Of a DNA stretch of 64,000 nt, positions 46,600-56,535 are shown one piece after another. The first letter of the stretch is position 1. Each line of letters opens with the position of its first letter. The stretch spans positions 62,001 through 126,000 of the forward strand of contig NZ_JANZXA010000001.1 in the NCBI RefSeq assembly GCF_025153475.1. The letters run 5' to 3'. A model generated the notes under the pieces. That model did not search any database, was not told where the DNA came from, and was given only the letters and a program-made list of their open reading frames with translations. Origin of the DNA: Novosphingobium mangrovisedimenti (GTDB lineage: Bacteria; Pseudomonadota; Alphaproteobacteria; Sphingomonadales; Sphingomonadaceae). The translations under genes and the position numbers were made by a program.

Positions 46600-46611
46600 G
46601 CCGAAACCGCC

Positions 46612-46941
46612 TCAGATCTCCACGTAGATATCGCCGTCCATCTGCTTGACCGGGTAAGTCGCAAGGTCGGACTTGGCCTTCATCTCGATGAACAGCAGCT
46701 TGGGATCACGTTCGATCTGCCCGGTCTTGAGATCGAACTTGGCCTTGTGCAGCGGGCAGACCACGGATTCACCTTCCAGCTTGCCCTTGCACAAGTTGAA
46801 TCCCAGGTGGGGGCACTTGCGCTGGGCCGCGTAGTAGGTGCCCCCTACCTTGGTCAGCAACAGCTTCTGGCCTGCCGCCTCGACCGGAACGAGCGTACCT
46901 TCGGCAACCTGCGCCTCGCTCGCAACCTTCACGTAGTCCAT
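46612..46941 (-). CDS. Rieske-type [2Fe-2S] ferredoxin
   Basis: A 109-residue protein. The cluster ligands are in KCPHLGF (Cys-x-His) and VVCPLHKAKFDL (Cys-x2-His), the arrangement of soluble Rieske ferredoxins that feed electrons to oxygenases or nitrite reductases. The partner enzyme is not adjacent. It is convergent with the potassium channel gene. Confidence 0.9.
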   Translation of the reverse strand: MDYVKVASEAQVAEGTLVPVEAAGQKLLLTKVGGTYYAAQRKCPHLGFNLCKGKLEGESVVCPLHKAKFDLKTGQIERDPKLLFIEMKAKSDLATYPVKQMDGDIYVEI

Positions 46942-47117
46942 GAATGTCCCCTGCTGTTACGAGCCGGATTATGCGCATGCCGGGATCGCCGTGTCCAGAG
47001 CCGCTCCAACGCGCGCCCAACGCAAGAGCAACAAGGCGCGGCGGTTATCCCGCCACGCCTTGCACTTCTCCCTTCCCTCGGCCCTCTGCGCGTCCCGAAT
47101 GGCTCCCCAGGAATACG

Positions 47118-47453
47118 TCAGGCCAGCTTGCGCTGCAGCCTGACAAGAGCTCTGTCGATTTCGTCCTTTGCGGAGGCGTCGATCTCGCCCTTGACCACCC
47201 GGTAGACGATCCGCCCGTTTTCCAGCGAATAGGCCACAGTCGCCATGCCGTCGTTGAAACTGGCAAGGTAGAGTGCAGGCTTGCGCTGAATCAGGGCGAG
47301 ATCGTCCGCTCGGGGAACCAAGGTGGCGCGCATGTAGTAAGCACCGGTCATCGCACCGGGGTCGACCTTGTAGTCGTTTGCCCAACCCGTGCCAGACATT
47401 GCCATCGCAAACAGAACAAGGCCTGCCTGCAATGCTGTCAGGAATTTCTTCAT
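47118..47453 (-). CDS. Small exported protein, function unknown
   Basis: A 111-residue product with a clear signal peptide (KKFLTALQAGLVLFAMAM, cleavage near GTGWAND). The mature part has GAYYMRATLVPRADDLALIQ and a C-terminal helix (SAKDEIDRALVRLQRKL). No family recognised. The ATG at 47453 follows AGAGGATGGTGTC. A 176-base gap to the ferredoxin gene (46942-47117) shows no gene. Confidence 0.65.
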   Translation of the reverse strand: MKKFLTALQAGLVLFAMAMSGTGWANDYKVDPGAMTGAYYMRATLVPRADDLALIQRKPALYLASFNDGMATVAYSLENGRIVYRVVKGEIDASAKDEIDRALVRLQRKLA

Positions 47454-47776
47454 GACACCATCCTCTACCCTGGCAGTACCTTTTGAACGGCCCGCCTTTT
47501 TTGTGTGCACAGTTGTAACACTTGAGCCTCCTGACAGGAAGCAAACAATACTCAAGAAGCTTAGGATTCCGCCATTTTTGCGCTGCAATGCGATTGGCGT
47601 ACCGTCTGGTATTTCTATTTCTCCAGCATTCGCGGGGGGCGTTGGGTTCTGACGCGAAGCCCCCTTTCGCCAATGCTGCATGTGCGGCGGCGCCAGATGC
47701 GCCGAAAAAGCCCTGAGGGACTAGCCAGACGGCCATGCGCCTGCCATGGCGAAGCCCTTCAGCAAAGGACATTTCT
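47454..47776. other. 323-base divergent intergenic region
   Basis: Lies between the starts of the exported-protein gene (minus) and the PhnA-like gene (plus), so both promoters should be here. It is AT-richer than its surroundings at 47495-47630. GCGCTGCAATGCG near 47580 resembles, with mismatches, the TGC-rich boxes found at 7.9 and 48.8 kb. No gene is supported. Confidence 0.45.
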
Positions 47777-48097
47777 ATGGCGGATACCCAGGACAACGGG
47801 GACGAGGATTACGTCTACGACGAGGAAAGCGGCGAGTGGATGCCGGCATCCGAACTCGCGGCCAAGCAGGCGGCGGCCGGCCAGGTCGTCGTGTACGATG
47901 CGGTCGGCAACGTGCTGGCCGACGGCGACCAGGTCACCCTGATCAAGGACCTTCAGGTCAAGGGCGCCGGCCAGACGCTCAAGCAGGGCACCCTGATCAA
48001 GTCGATCCGCCTGACCGGCGATCCGCAGGAGATCGACTGCAAGTATCCCGGCATCAAGGGCCTCGTCCTGCGCGCCGAGTTCGTGAAGAAGCGCTGA
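47777..48097 (+). CDS. PhnA (YjdM)-like domain protein without zinc-ribbon Cys residues
   Basis: A 106-residue protein. The C-terminal 70 residues match the PhnA/YjdM domain (VVYDAVGNVLADGDQVTLIK, VKGAGQTLKQGT, IDCKYPGIKGLVLRAEFVKK). The N-terminal zinc ribbon of classical PhnA is replaced by an acidic segment without cysteines (DNGDEDYVYDEESGEWMP). Despite the old name, the family is not shown to act on phosphonates. The ATG at 47777 follows AAAGGA. Confidence 0.8.
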   Translation: MADTQDNGDEDYVYDEESGEWMPASELAAKQAAAGQVVVYDAVGNVLADGDQVTLIKDLQVKGAGQTLKQGTLIKSIRLTGDPQEIDCKYPGIKGLVLRAEFVKKR

Positions 48098-48130
48098 GCG
48101 GTCGGGAGCCCGGATCCGCCCGCAGCGCGA

Positions 48131-48583
48131 TCAGCCCACCGGGCTCCGTCCACCTTCAGTGCGAGGCTGCCGCTCGGTCCAGGCACAGCCCTGGCGCAGG
48201 TCCTCGCCGAGCCGGAGCGTGGCCACGAACGGATACGTCCGATCCGACATCCCGTCCGAACAATCGCCCGGCGTCACTGCCAGCGTAAGCGACTGGCCGG
48301 CCAGCTCTCCGGAAAACGACAAGCCGCCGCGGCCGGCAAAACGCGAAACGGGCACGATCGTGCCCTGGGGATTGTCGGGCGTCGTGTAGGTTAGCCGCCC
48401 ATCCGCCACCTCGCCGCCCCAGAACGGCTCGGTGCCCGTGAAACGAACTGCCTCGCTTTCCGCAATGGCGCCGAACGGCGTGTGGTCGTCGCTGTCTCCG
48501 GGCATGCCGCTGCCGCCCGTGCCATGACAGGCACCCGCCAGCATGGCGAGAGACAAAGCCAGGAAAACGCGTCGGCCGATCAT
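48131..48583 (-). CDS. Predicted lipoprotein of the COG3650 type
   Basis: A 150-residue product with a lipobox (MLAGAC) and a mature beta-rich domain containing VRFTGTEPFWGGEVADGRL, a pattern typical of the COG3650 family of uncharacterised membrane/lipoproteins, and two Cys (PGDCSDGMSD, RQGCAW) likely to form a disulfide. The ATG at 48583 is chosen because it gives a proper signal; the frame continues to 48625. Function unknown. Confidence 0.72.
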   Translation of the reverse strand: MIGRRVFLALSLAMLAGACHGTGGSGMPGDSDDHTPFGAIAESEAVRFTGTEPFWGGEVADGRLTYTTPDNPQGTIVPVSRFAGRGGLSFSGELAGQSLTLAVTPGDCSDGMSDRTYPFVATLRLGEDLRQGCAWTERQPRTEGGRSPVG

Positions 48584-48743
48584 GCCCCCCGCGTTACCCC
48601 CGGACCGGCGCGCCAGCAAGGCCACGCGCGCTTTGACCCGTGGCTAACGGACGGTTCCGCGCCTCTTTTTTCGTGCGTACCGCCGAAGCGCTATCGTCCG
48701 GCAAAGCCGCGAACAGCCTGAAACACGGCGGAAATTTCGGGTA

Positions 48744-48821
48744 GTTGCAATTCTTGCAACAAGTGGTCGAAGTTTTGAAATTGCACTGCACCGCAACATT
48801 CGCCCATGCTGCAACGCAACA
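48744..48821 (+). promoter_or_regulatory. TGC-rich boxes upstream of a small secreted-protein gene
   Basis: A perfect inverted repeat GTTGCAA-TTC-TTGCAAC lies at 48744-48760. TGCACCGCAACA (48787-48798) and TGCAACGCAACA (48810-48821) follow; both fit the TGCANYGCARCA pattern seen three times upstream of the phasin gene at 7.9 kb. They sit 55-130 bases before the ATG at 48876. A shared regulator is inferred. The rest of the 292-base gap from 48584 holds no gene. Confidence 0.5.
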
Positions 48822-48875
48822 AAACAACAAGAGATGCCCGAGGCAATCTCCTGCATCCCAACTAAGGATATTGCC

Positions 48876-49148
48876 ATGTTCAAGACTGTATTCGTCGCCG
48901 CTGCCGCCACTCTCGCCGTCGTGCCCGCGGTGGCCCAGGCCAGCGAAGCCCGCGAGTTCTCGCACGAAGGCGTGGACTACACCTACACGACCCGCCAGAA
49001 GGGCAACGTCACGCTGATCACCGGCCACACCTCGACCGGCGAACCGTTCCGCCTCTACGTCAAGGGCGAGCGCGTGACCGGCACCTACAACAACCGTTCG
49101 GTCAGCTTCACCACCGCCGACGTGACGAGCCCGCTGACCAGCAACTGA
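48876..49148 (+). CDS. Small secreted protein, function unknown
   Basis: A 90-residue product with a Sec signal peptide (FKTVFVAAAATLAVVPAVAQA) and a mature domain of about 68 residues rich in beta-strand-like, polar sequence (FSHEGVDYTYTTRQKGNVTL, FRLYVKGERVTGTYNNRSV). AAGGATATTGCC precedes the ATG. A strong terminator follows the gene, so it is a single-gene unit. No family recognised. The upstream TGC-rich boxes link its control to that of the phasin gene. Confidence 0.75.
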   Translation: MFKTVFVAAAATLAVVPAVAQASEAREFSHEGVDYTYTTRQKGNVTLITGHTSTGEPFRLYVKGERVTGTYNNRSVSFTTADVTSPLTSN

Positions 49149-49218
49149 TGCGTAGCGAGTACGCGGGCGGGTAAGATCCTCTCTCTCCCATCACCCGGAC
49201 GCGTACCGCGGCTTGCGA

Positions 49219-49251
49219 GGGGCGTCATCCTTCTGGGATGACGCCCTTTTT
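49219..49251 (+). terminator. Strong rho-independent terminator
   Basis: GGGCGTCATCC (49220-49230) pairs perfectly with GGATGACGCCC (49236-49246), with loop TTCTG, followed by TTTTT (49247-49251). It ends the transcript of the small secreted-protein gene. Confidence 0.92.
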
Positions 49252-49263
49252 GCATGCGCGGCG

Positions 49264-49665
49264 TCAGTGGACGCGCTGCAGGCGGCTCTGGCTCTGGACG
49301 AGGCGCACCTGCAGCACGCTGTCGTCTTCCTCGACGCCATGTATTTCGCGGATTTCGGCCATGCGCAGCGAGATCGCTTCCTCGTCGGCCCCGTTGGGCA
49401 CCACGTAGCGCGCGATCACCATGTCATCGAGCGTGTCGATCACACAGAAGTGGCTGGTGCGCGCCGCGCCGGCGAGCGCGTCGAGATCGAATCCCTCGGC
49501 CAGATCCCACCGTCCGCCGTCGCGCGAACGGATCGGGCGCTGGCAATAGCGACACGTGCAATGCACAACCCCGCCCTCCTCGCGCCGACGCCGGCCCGCG
49601 GGCACGTGGCGCCGCAGATACCAGCACTGGGCAAGGGTTGCCGAAGGGTTGATCTTGCTGAGCAT
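49264..49665 (-). CDS. Hypothetical protein with Cys motif
   Basis: A 133-residue frame. CTCRYCQRPI near residue 36 could be half of a zinc site; the C-terminal half (TSHFCVIDTLDDMVIARYVV, then LRMAEIREIHGVEEDDSV) looks protein-like. AGGTGGAG lies before the ATG. A competing plus-strand frame covers part of it, so the call is moderate. No family recognised. Region 49666-49783 holds no gene. Confidence 0.5.
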   Translation of the reverse strand: MLSKINPSATLAQCWYLRRHVPAGRRRREEGGVVHCTCRYCQRPIRSRDGGRWDLAEGFDLDALAGAARTSHFCVIDTLDDMVIARYVVPNGADEEAISLRMAEIREIHGVEEDDSVLQVRLVQSQSRLQRVH

Positions 49666-49783
49666 GGCTCCACCTGTCCTCGTGAGTTCTCTGGTCTGAC
49701 GCCCCGCGCGCGGATCGCCGCCTTGATCCTCAAAACGGATTTTAACCCTGAAACTTAAGCCCTGCCGGGCAGACCGCGCGCCC

Positions 49784-50176
49784 TCAGCCCAACGTCGCGT
49801 AGATCTCCGCGACGATCACCCATTCGCCCAGCACTTCGCGCCACTTGGCCGAATAGTCGCCCGAAGCGAGCGCCTTGCCCGATCGCGCCTCCACGCCCTG
49901 CCAGTGCCCGGTTTCCAGCGCAACTGGCTCGACTCGCGATACCGCCACGCTGGTGGGCGTGCGCGTGTAGACCGCCCGCGCCGGACTGGCGAACTCGCGC
50001 CGCCAGACCTTGATCTGCGCATTGCGCCCCGAAACGATCGCGCTGTCGCTGCCTGTCATCATCACCACGTCGCGCCCGAGCAAAGGCTGGATCGCGGCCA
50101 CGTCGCCCTCGGCGATGGCGCGGTTGAACGCGGCGCGGCGCGTGCGGATGGCGATTTCGACGGCGGACTTGTTCAT
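49784..50176 (-). CDS. DUF4440 / NTF2-like (SnoaL-type) protein
   Basis: A 130-residue NTF2-like fold. The pattern RAAFNRAIAEGDVAAIQPLL, then RDVVMMTGSDSAIVSGRNA, then ASGDYSAKWREVLGEWVIV is that of the DUF4440 group, which includes cytosolic ligand-binding proteins and putative enzymes of unknown substrate. The ATG at 50176 follows GAGGAAAGC. Function not determined. Confidence 0.8.
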   Translation of the reverse strand: MNKSAVEIAIRTRRAAFNRAIAEGDVAAIQPLLGRDVVMMTGSDSAIVSGRNAQIKVWRREFASPARAVYTRTPTSVAVSRVEPVALETGHWQGVEARSGKALASGDYSAKWREVLGEWVIVAEIYATLG

Positions 50177-50426
50177 GCTTTCCTCGGGCGGCCCCTCTGC
50201 CCGTTGCATACCGGTTTATCCGGGCAGTGCAATTTACGCCGTTCGGCAATCCTGCGGACAAGTGCCGTCAGGGCAACCCCACCTGCGAGTCTGCAGGAAA
50301 CGGCCGGGCTAGCAGGGGAAGTACGCTTCACCACGTTGATCGCCCCAGACGATCACAGAGTGCACCTTAGCCGGCTTATTATTGCGATCGACTCGCATTA
50401 ATAATGCATACGGAAAGGACGAACCG

Positions 50427-50645
50427 ATGTCTCACGATCTTGCCAAGACCACCAGCTTCCTGGCCTTGCACTTGCTGGTCGGCTTCACGGTTGCCTTTGC
50501 CGTGACCGGTTCGGCGATGATGGCCGGAGGCATCGCGCTGATCGAACCGCTGGTGAATGCCGTAGTGTTCTTCTTCCACGAGCGCGCGTGGAACGGAGAC
50601 CTGCGCCTCACGGATGCGCTGCTGCACAACCATGCCGCCGCCTGA
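50427..50645 (+). CDS. DUF2061 small membrane protein
   Basis: A 72-residue protein with two membrane segments (FLALHLLVGFTVAFAVTGS and MAGGIALIEPLVNAVVFFF) and the ending HERAWNG, which is a good match to DUF2061. The ATG at 50427 follows GGAAAGGACG. The family function is unknown. The 250 bases before it (50177-50426) show only an AT-rich promoter-like part near 50370-50410. Confidence 0.82.
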   Translation: MSHDLAKTTSFLALHLLVGFTVAFAVTGSAMMAGGIALIEPLVNAVVFFFHERAWNGDLRLTDALLHNHAAA

Positions 50646-50723
50646 ATAGCCGCAGAAGAACGAGAGGCCCGGGCCGCCGCCATAACGGAGCGGAGCGGCC
50701 CGGAGCCGAATGCAGCGCCGGCC

Positions 50724-50930
50724 TTAAGCGGCAGCGATGTTGACCGCGGATTCCTTACCATTGCGGCCGCGCTCGACCTCATAGGAAACGCGCTGGTCAC
50801 GCTCGAGCGTCATCATGCCCGCCGCCTGGACGGCAGAGATGTGCACGAAGCTGTCGGGGCCGCCGTCTTCGGGCTGGATGAAGCCGTAACCCTTGTCGGT
50901 ATTGAAGAATTTGACTGTGCCGATAGGCAT
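50724..50930 (-). CDS. Cold-shock domain protein (CspA family)
   Basis: A 68-residue single cold-shock domain binding RNA/ssDNA. RNP1 is KGYGFIQPED and RNP2 is DSFVHISAV. It starts MPIGTVKFFNTDKGYG. Members melt mRNA structure and act in cold or stationary phase. The 285-base region behind its start (50931-51215) is free of genes and likely carries its promoter and 5' UTR. Confidence 0.94.
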   Translation of the reverse strand: MPIGTVKFFNTDKGYGFIQPEDGGPDSFVHISAVQAAGMMTLERDQRVSYEVERGRNGKESAVNIAAA

Positions 50931-51215
50931 GGGAAATGTCCTTCCAATAGAAATCGCCCTCACCGCGACATGCGGAAAGGGGCACGCGTCGAGGCCGTCA
51001 ATCCAAAGGAAGTCGTCGTCCGCCTTGCGCCCTTTCCCCCCGATGTCCGGAAGGGTTCGAGCGCTCGTCAACCGGCAAAGTCCGTCGCAAAATTCGACAT
51101 TCAGCGCGACGCTTGTAACACACGGGGCCGGGATCGCCTAACGGTGAAGCGGCGGGAAGGAGGCTGATGTCGCTTACTCGGCCGGTGCAGCGCTCCCCCA
51201 GCCCTCCAGCAAACC

Positions 51216-51824
51216 CTACTCCGCAAATGCCGCCGCAGGCCAGCGGATCAGCATTGCGCCACGCATATCGCCCGGTTTGAAGCCGGTGGCCTTGTCGTTC
51301 GGGTAGAGTTCCTGGATTCGCGCGGCGAGATCGGGGGAGACGTCGATGCCGTGGCAGACGGTGCAGGGTTTTTCCTGCATCGGGATCGCGCGCAGCACGT
51401 TGATGGTCGCGTCGTCTCCGGTGCCGGTGCGCCAGATGCGGCTGGCGGGTTTACCGTCGACGAGCGGGGCGCTGGCGAGCTCTGTGTAGTGGGGGCGCAG
51501 TTCGTCGCTCAGCCCTCCGGCGGGGCTGCGGTTGCGCTCCGCCACGCGGCTGACCAGAGCGCCGCTGCGTTCCGATTCCTGTGCCGCGATCAGCGGCGCG
51601 GCATCGTGGCAGACGGTGACGGCCAGCATCGGCCCACCTGCCGCTAGCGCGGTCTTGAGTTGCCCCTGCAGCGTGCTCTGGAAGCGGCCGGCCACGGCGT
51701 CGGAGCGAGCGAGGACCGCCGCTTCATCAAGCGGCGGCTCTTCCTGCGCGCAGGCGGCGCACAGCGTGGTGAGCGCCGCTGCCGCCAGCCACGCCCTGCC
51801 CGTGCCGCGCCCCGCGCCGTGCAT
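51216..51824 (-). CDS. DUF3365 (Tll0287-like) c-type haem protein, predicted lipoprotein
   Basis: A 202-residue exported protein with a possible lipobox (LCAAC near residue 24), a Tll0287-like sensor/haem domain, and a single c-haem motif CTVCH (KPCTVCHGIDV). Tll0287-like proteins bind haem and are thought to sense redox or ligands. It begins two bases after the thiC stop on the same strand, so it is very likely co-transcribed with thiC and subject to its riboswitch. Confidence 0.78.
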   Translation of the reverse strand: MHGAGRGTGRAWLAAAALTTLCAACAQEEPPLDEAAVLARSDAVAGRFQSTLQGQLKTALAAGGPMLAVTVCHDAAPLIAAQESERSGALVSRVAERNRSPAGGLSDELRPHYTELASAPLVDGKPASRIWRTGTGDDATINVLRAIPMQEKPCTVCHGIDVSPDLAARIQELYPNDKATGFKPGDMRGAMLIRWPAAAFAE

Positions 51825-51826
51825 TG

Positions 51827-53867
<2,041 letters not shown>

Positions 53868-53915
53868 AGCGCGACAATAGACGTGTGGAGGGCGGGCGTC
53901 TAGAGGCCGGGGTCG

Positions 53916-54542
53916 ATGCCGATGCTCTATCGCCTGGATGCTGCCGCTGCTGCGGTGGGCCGCTCCTTCGGCGCGCGCGTGGGGGACGATCCCTGGGCCG
54001 GCGGGCATGTCTCGCCCGGGCAATTCGCCCCGGTGATCACCGCGGGCCGCGAGTTCATCGCCGGACCGCGCCCGGCCGGGCGCCCGCTGGAAACGCGCAT
54101 GATCCCGCGCCTGTGGGGCGTGCCGCCACCGCCCTCGGTCCACGACGCGCCGCGTCACGGCATCCTGACGGTGCGCAACCTCGAAAGCCCGTTCTGGATC
54201 GGCAACCTCAAGAACAGCGAGTTCCGCTGTCTGGTCCCCGCCACCGCCTTCATGGAGTGGGGCCGCCCCTCACCCACCGACGGCAAACGGCGACAATGCT
54301 GGTTTTCCTGCGCCGACCAGCCGGTCTTCGCGATGGCGGCGGTGTGGAAGGACAGCGAGATCCCCGGCTTCGCCCTCCTCGCCTGCGAGGCCAATGCCGC
54401 GCTGAAAGCCGAAGGGCGCGAGACGATGCCGGTGATCCTGCCGCCCGATCCGGCCGCGCGCGACTTGTGGCTGCACGGCGGGTGGGACCGGGCGAAAGCG
54501 CTGGTCCAGCCCTATTCCTCGTCGCTTATGTCAAAGCGGTGA
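53916..54542 (+). CDS. SRAP (YedK/HMCES-like) family protein lacking the catalytic cysteine
   Basis: A 208-residue protein of the SOS-response-associated peptidase fold. Kept are WGVPPPPS, the RNLESPF block, FRCLVPATAFMEW with the conserved Glu-Trp, and MPVILPPDPAARDLWL. Active SRAP proteins begin Met-Cys-Gly-Arg, with Cys2 forming the DNA-abasic-site crosslink; this one begins MPMLYRLD with no Cys there, and the active-site His before MPVIL is also missing (GRETMPVIL). It converges on the next gene with a 17-base overlap. Confidence 0.8.
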   Translation: MPMLYRLDAAAAAVGRSFGARVGDDPWAGGHVSPGQFAPVITAGREFIAGPRPAGRPLETRMIPRLWGVPPPPSVHDAPRHGILTVRNLESPFWIGNLKNSEFRCLVPATAFMEWGRPSPTDGKRRQCWFSCADQPVFAMAAVWKDSEIPGFALLACEANAALKAEGRETMPVILPPDPAARDLWLHGGWDRAKALVQPYSSSLMSKR

Positions 54543-54948
54543 GCATGCCCGAGAAGTGCAGCATGCTCACCACGATCAGGGCAAGGCCGATCACGATCGA
54601 GCAGCAGCACCACAGCTTTGAAAGCGGACCGAAGCGGCGCACCCAGAACGCCATGTAGACGTCCGAAAAGGCCAGCACCATCAGCGCCTCTATGCACATC
54701 AGGCCGCCCACCACGCTGAGCGCGCTCGACAGCCAGTCGGGCGAGGCCCAGGGATTGGCGATGTAGATCACCGCGCCCAGGAACAGTTCAAGCAGCCCGG
54801 TAGCCAGTTGCAGCGCGGGCGAGGCGACGATTTCCTCGATCAGCGTCTGCCAGTGCCCCGGCTTCCTGAACTCGCCGATCCCGGCAAAAAACGCGAAAAG
54901 CCCCAGAAACAGCGCCGTCCAGGCTGGTGCCAGCGTCACGTCAGGCAT
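54526..54948 (-). CDS. Four-helix inner-membrane protein, function unknown
   Basis: A 140-residue protein with four hydrophobic segments: WTALFLGLFAFFAGIGEF, LATGLLELFLGAVIYIA, SALSVVGGLMCIEALMVLAF and CCSIVIGLALIVVSMLHF. The topology resembles DUF2127/DoxX-like small membrane proteins, but no firm match. GGAGGGAATAC precedes the ATG at 54948. A TTTGCAGTGCA element 70 bases upstream is a partial match to the TGC-rich boxes. Confidence 0.72.
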   Translation of the reverse strand: MPDVTLAPAWTALFLGLFAFFAGIGEFRKPGHWQTLIEEIVASPALQLATGLLELFLGAVIYIANPWASPDWLSSALSVVGGLMCIEALMVLAFSDVYMAFWVRRFGPLSKLWCCCSIVIGLALIVVSMLHFSGMLTALT

Positions 54949-55075
54949 GTATTCCCTCCATTCCCCCAAGTTCCGGGATGCAGGATGGACTGGGGAAGGT
55001 GCAACGTAAAGGCGCATTTGCAGTGCATATTGCCGATGCCTTGCACCCGCGCCTGTGCAGGGCCATCTCCCGGTG

Positions 55076-55666
55076 ATGGCTGCTGCCCTGAATACGCTGC
55101 TCGAGGACATCCGCGCCTGCCGCCTGTGCGAAGCGACACTGCCGCACGATCCGCGCCCGGTCGTGCAGGCCGGCGAAGGCGCGCGCGTGCTCGTCATCGG
55201 CCAGGCACCGGGCAGTAAGGTCCACGCCAGCGGCAAGGCCTGGGACGACGACAGCGGCGACCGCCTGCGCGAATGGACCGGACTTTCGAGCGAGGAATTC
55301 TACGATCCCGCCAGCGTCGCCCACATGCCCAGCGGCTTCTGCTATCCGGGAAAGGGCAACGGCGGCGACCTGCCGCCCCGGCCCGAATGCGCGCCGCGCT
55401 GGCACGCCCCCTTGCGCACGGTGCTGCCGAACGTGCGGCTCACGCTGCTGGTGGGACAATACGCCCAGAAACGCTACCTGCCGCGCGGCTTTGCCGCCAA
55501 CCTGACCGAAGCGGTCCGCCGCTGGCGCGAAGCGCCCGAAGGAACGATCCCCCTGCCCCATCCGGCCTGGCGCAGCCGGCTATGGATGGCGAAGCATCCC
55601 TGGTTCGAGGCGGAACTGCTGCCGGACCTGCGCGAACGCGTGCGCGCGGCGCTTCAGAAGGTATAG
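55076..55666 (+). CDS. Uracil-DNA glycosylase family protein (Fe-S type)
   Basis: A 196-residue protein. Cys residues in ACRLCEATLP, together with later ones (FCYPG, PECAP), fit the four [4Fe-4S] ligands of family 4/5-like uracil-DNA glycosylases. Motif A reads VIGQAPGSKVHASGKAW and motif B is HPAWRSRLW where family 4 has HPSP. It should remove uracil or deaminated bases from DNA, although the changed motif B leaves specificity open. The start at ATG 55076 is preferred to GTG 55055. Confidence 0.8.
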   Translation: MAAALNTLLEDIRACRLCEATLPHDPRPVVQAGEGARVLVIGQAPGSKVHASGKAWDDDSGDRLREWTGLSSEEFYDPASVAHMPSGFCYPGKGNGGDLPPRPECAPRWHAPLRTVLPNVRLTLLVGQYAQKRYLPRGFAANLTEAVRRWREAPEGTIPLPHPAWRSRLWMAKHPWFEAELLPDLRERVRAALQKV

Positions 55667-56505
55667 GCCACGCCCAGGCCGCCGGTCCACTGATCGGCAT
55701 CGCCGCGAAGCGCGGTATAGGGCGTATCCTTCCCGTCGTTGAGCATGCGCGCATAGCTGCCCATGGCGAAGAGTGCGAAGCCGCCGTCGCGCAAGTCGCC
55801 CGAGAGGTCCCAACCGACCAGCAGCCCGGCGTTGACGCTGTCCCAGCCCGCCTTCGCCCGGTATTCGGGCAGCCCGCTCGCGGCGCTCTGGGCCGGGGTC
55901 ACCGAATAGTAATAGCGCGCATAGTTGCCGTCCGCGTGGTGCGCCCCGGCATAGATCCCGACGAGCACCGCCTTGCTGACAGGACTGACGTAGTTGATCG
56001 AGGGCGCCCAGGTCATGCCGCTGTAGGCCCCGGCGACATCCCACTTCACATCGACCGAAAGCGACAGCGAATCGTAGTCGTGCAACAGCTTGTAGGCCAC
56101 GACGCCCGCGTTCACGCCCAGTTCCACCGCCACGTCGAGCTTTCCGGCGGCCCTGACCACCGGGTCCTTGATATTGGCGTTGCGGTTGAAGGTGATCGAC
56201 CCCACCGGACCGAGCGAGACGCCGAACCGCGCCCCCTTGTCTTCGGGAATCAGGTCCAGCGCGAGGCCCGATGGACGGGGGCTGATATAGATGCCGCCGA
56301 TCCGGCCCATGACGCCGGGATAGGGGGAGAGGACATTCTCGTCCGAACCGTCGTAGCTCGGGCCGTAGAAACCGCCCACGCCCACCGTGATATGGTCACC
56401 TTCGAGCAGGTTTTCCGCCGGCGCCTCCTGTGCGAAGGCAGGCGCCGCGCAGACCAGCGCCAACGCCGCCACGAAGCCGGACAACGAAAAGCGGAATTTG
56501 CGCAT
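55654..56505 (-). CDS. MipA/OmpV-family outer membrane protein
   Basis: A 283-residue protein with a signal peptide (cleavage near AFAQ), followed by beta-strand-rich sequence with the MipA/OmpV pattern: TVGVGGFYGPSYDGSDE, RIGGIYISPRPSGLALDL, GLSYSGMTWAP-like core and a C-terminal strand ending AYTF. Family members are small outer-membrane beta-barrels, some linked to peptidoglycan enzymes or to export of small molecules. Its 3' end overlaps the glycosylase gene by 13 bases. Confidence 0.85.
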   Translation of the reverse strand: MRKFRFSLSGFVAALALVCAAPAFAQEAPAENLLEGDHITVGVGGFYGPSYDGSDENVLSPYPGVMGRIGGIYISPRPSGLALDLIPEDKGARFGVSLGPVGSITFNRNANIKDPVVRAAGKLDVAVELGVNAGVVAYKLLHDYDSLSLSVDVKWDVAGAYSGMTWAPSINYVSPVSKAVLVGIYAGAHHADGNYARYYYSVTPAQSAASGLPEYRAKAGWDSVNAGLLVGWDLSGDLRDGGFALFAMGSYARMLNDGKDTPYTALRGDADQWTGGLGVAYTF

Positions 56506-56535
56506 CGAAGCTCCTCTCGCCCTGCCTGCCCGCGG

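Noticed and set aside
49213..49758. 181-codon plus-strand frame competing with the 133-aa hypothetical gene
   Set aside because: It starts inside the terminator hairpin and its sequence is Arg/Ala-rich without structure; the minus-strand frame is the better but still uncertain choice.
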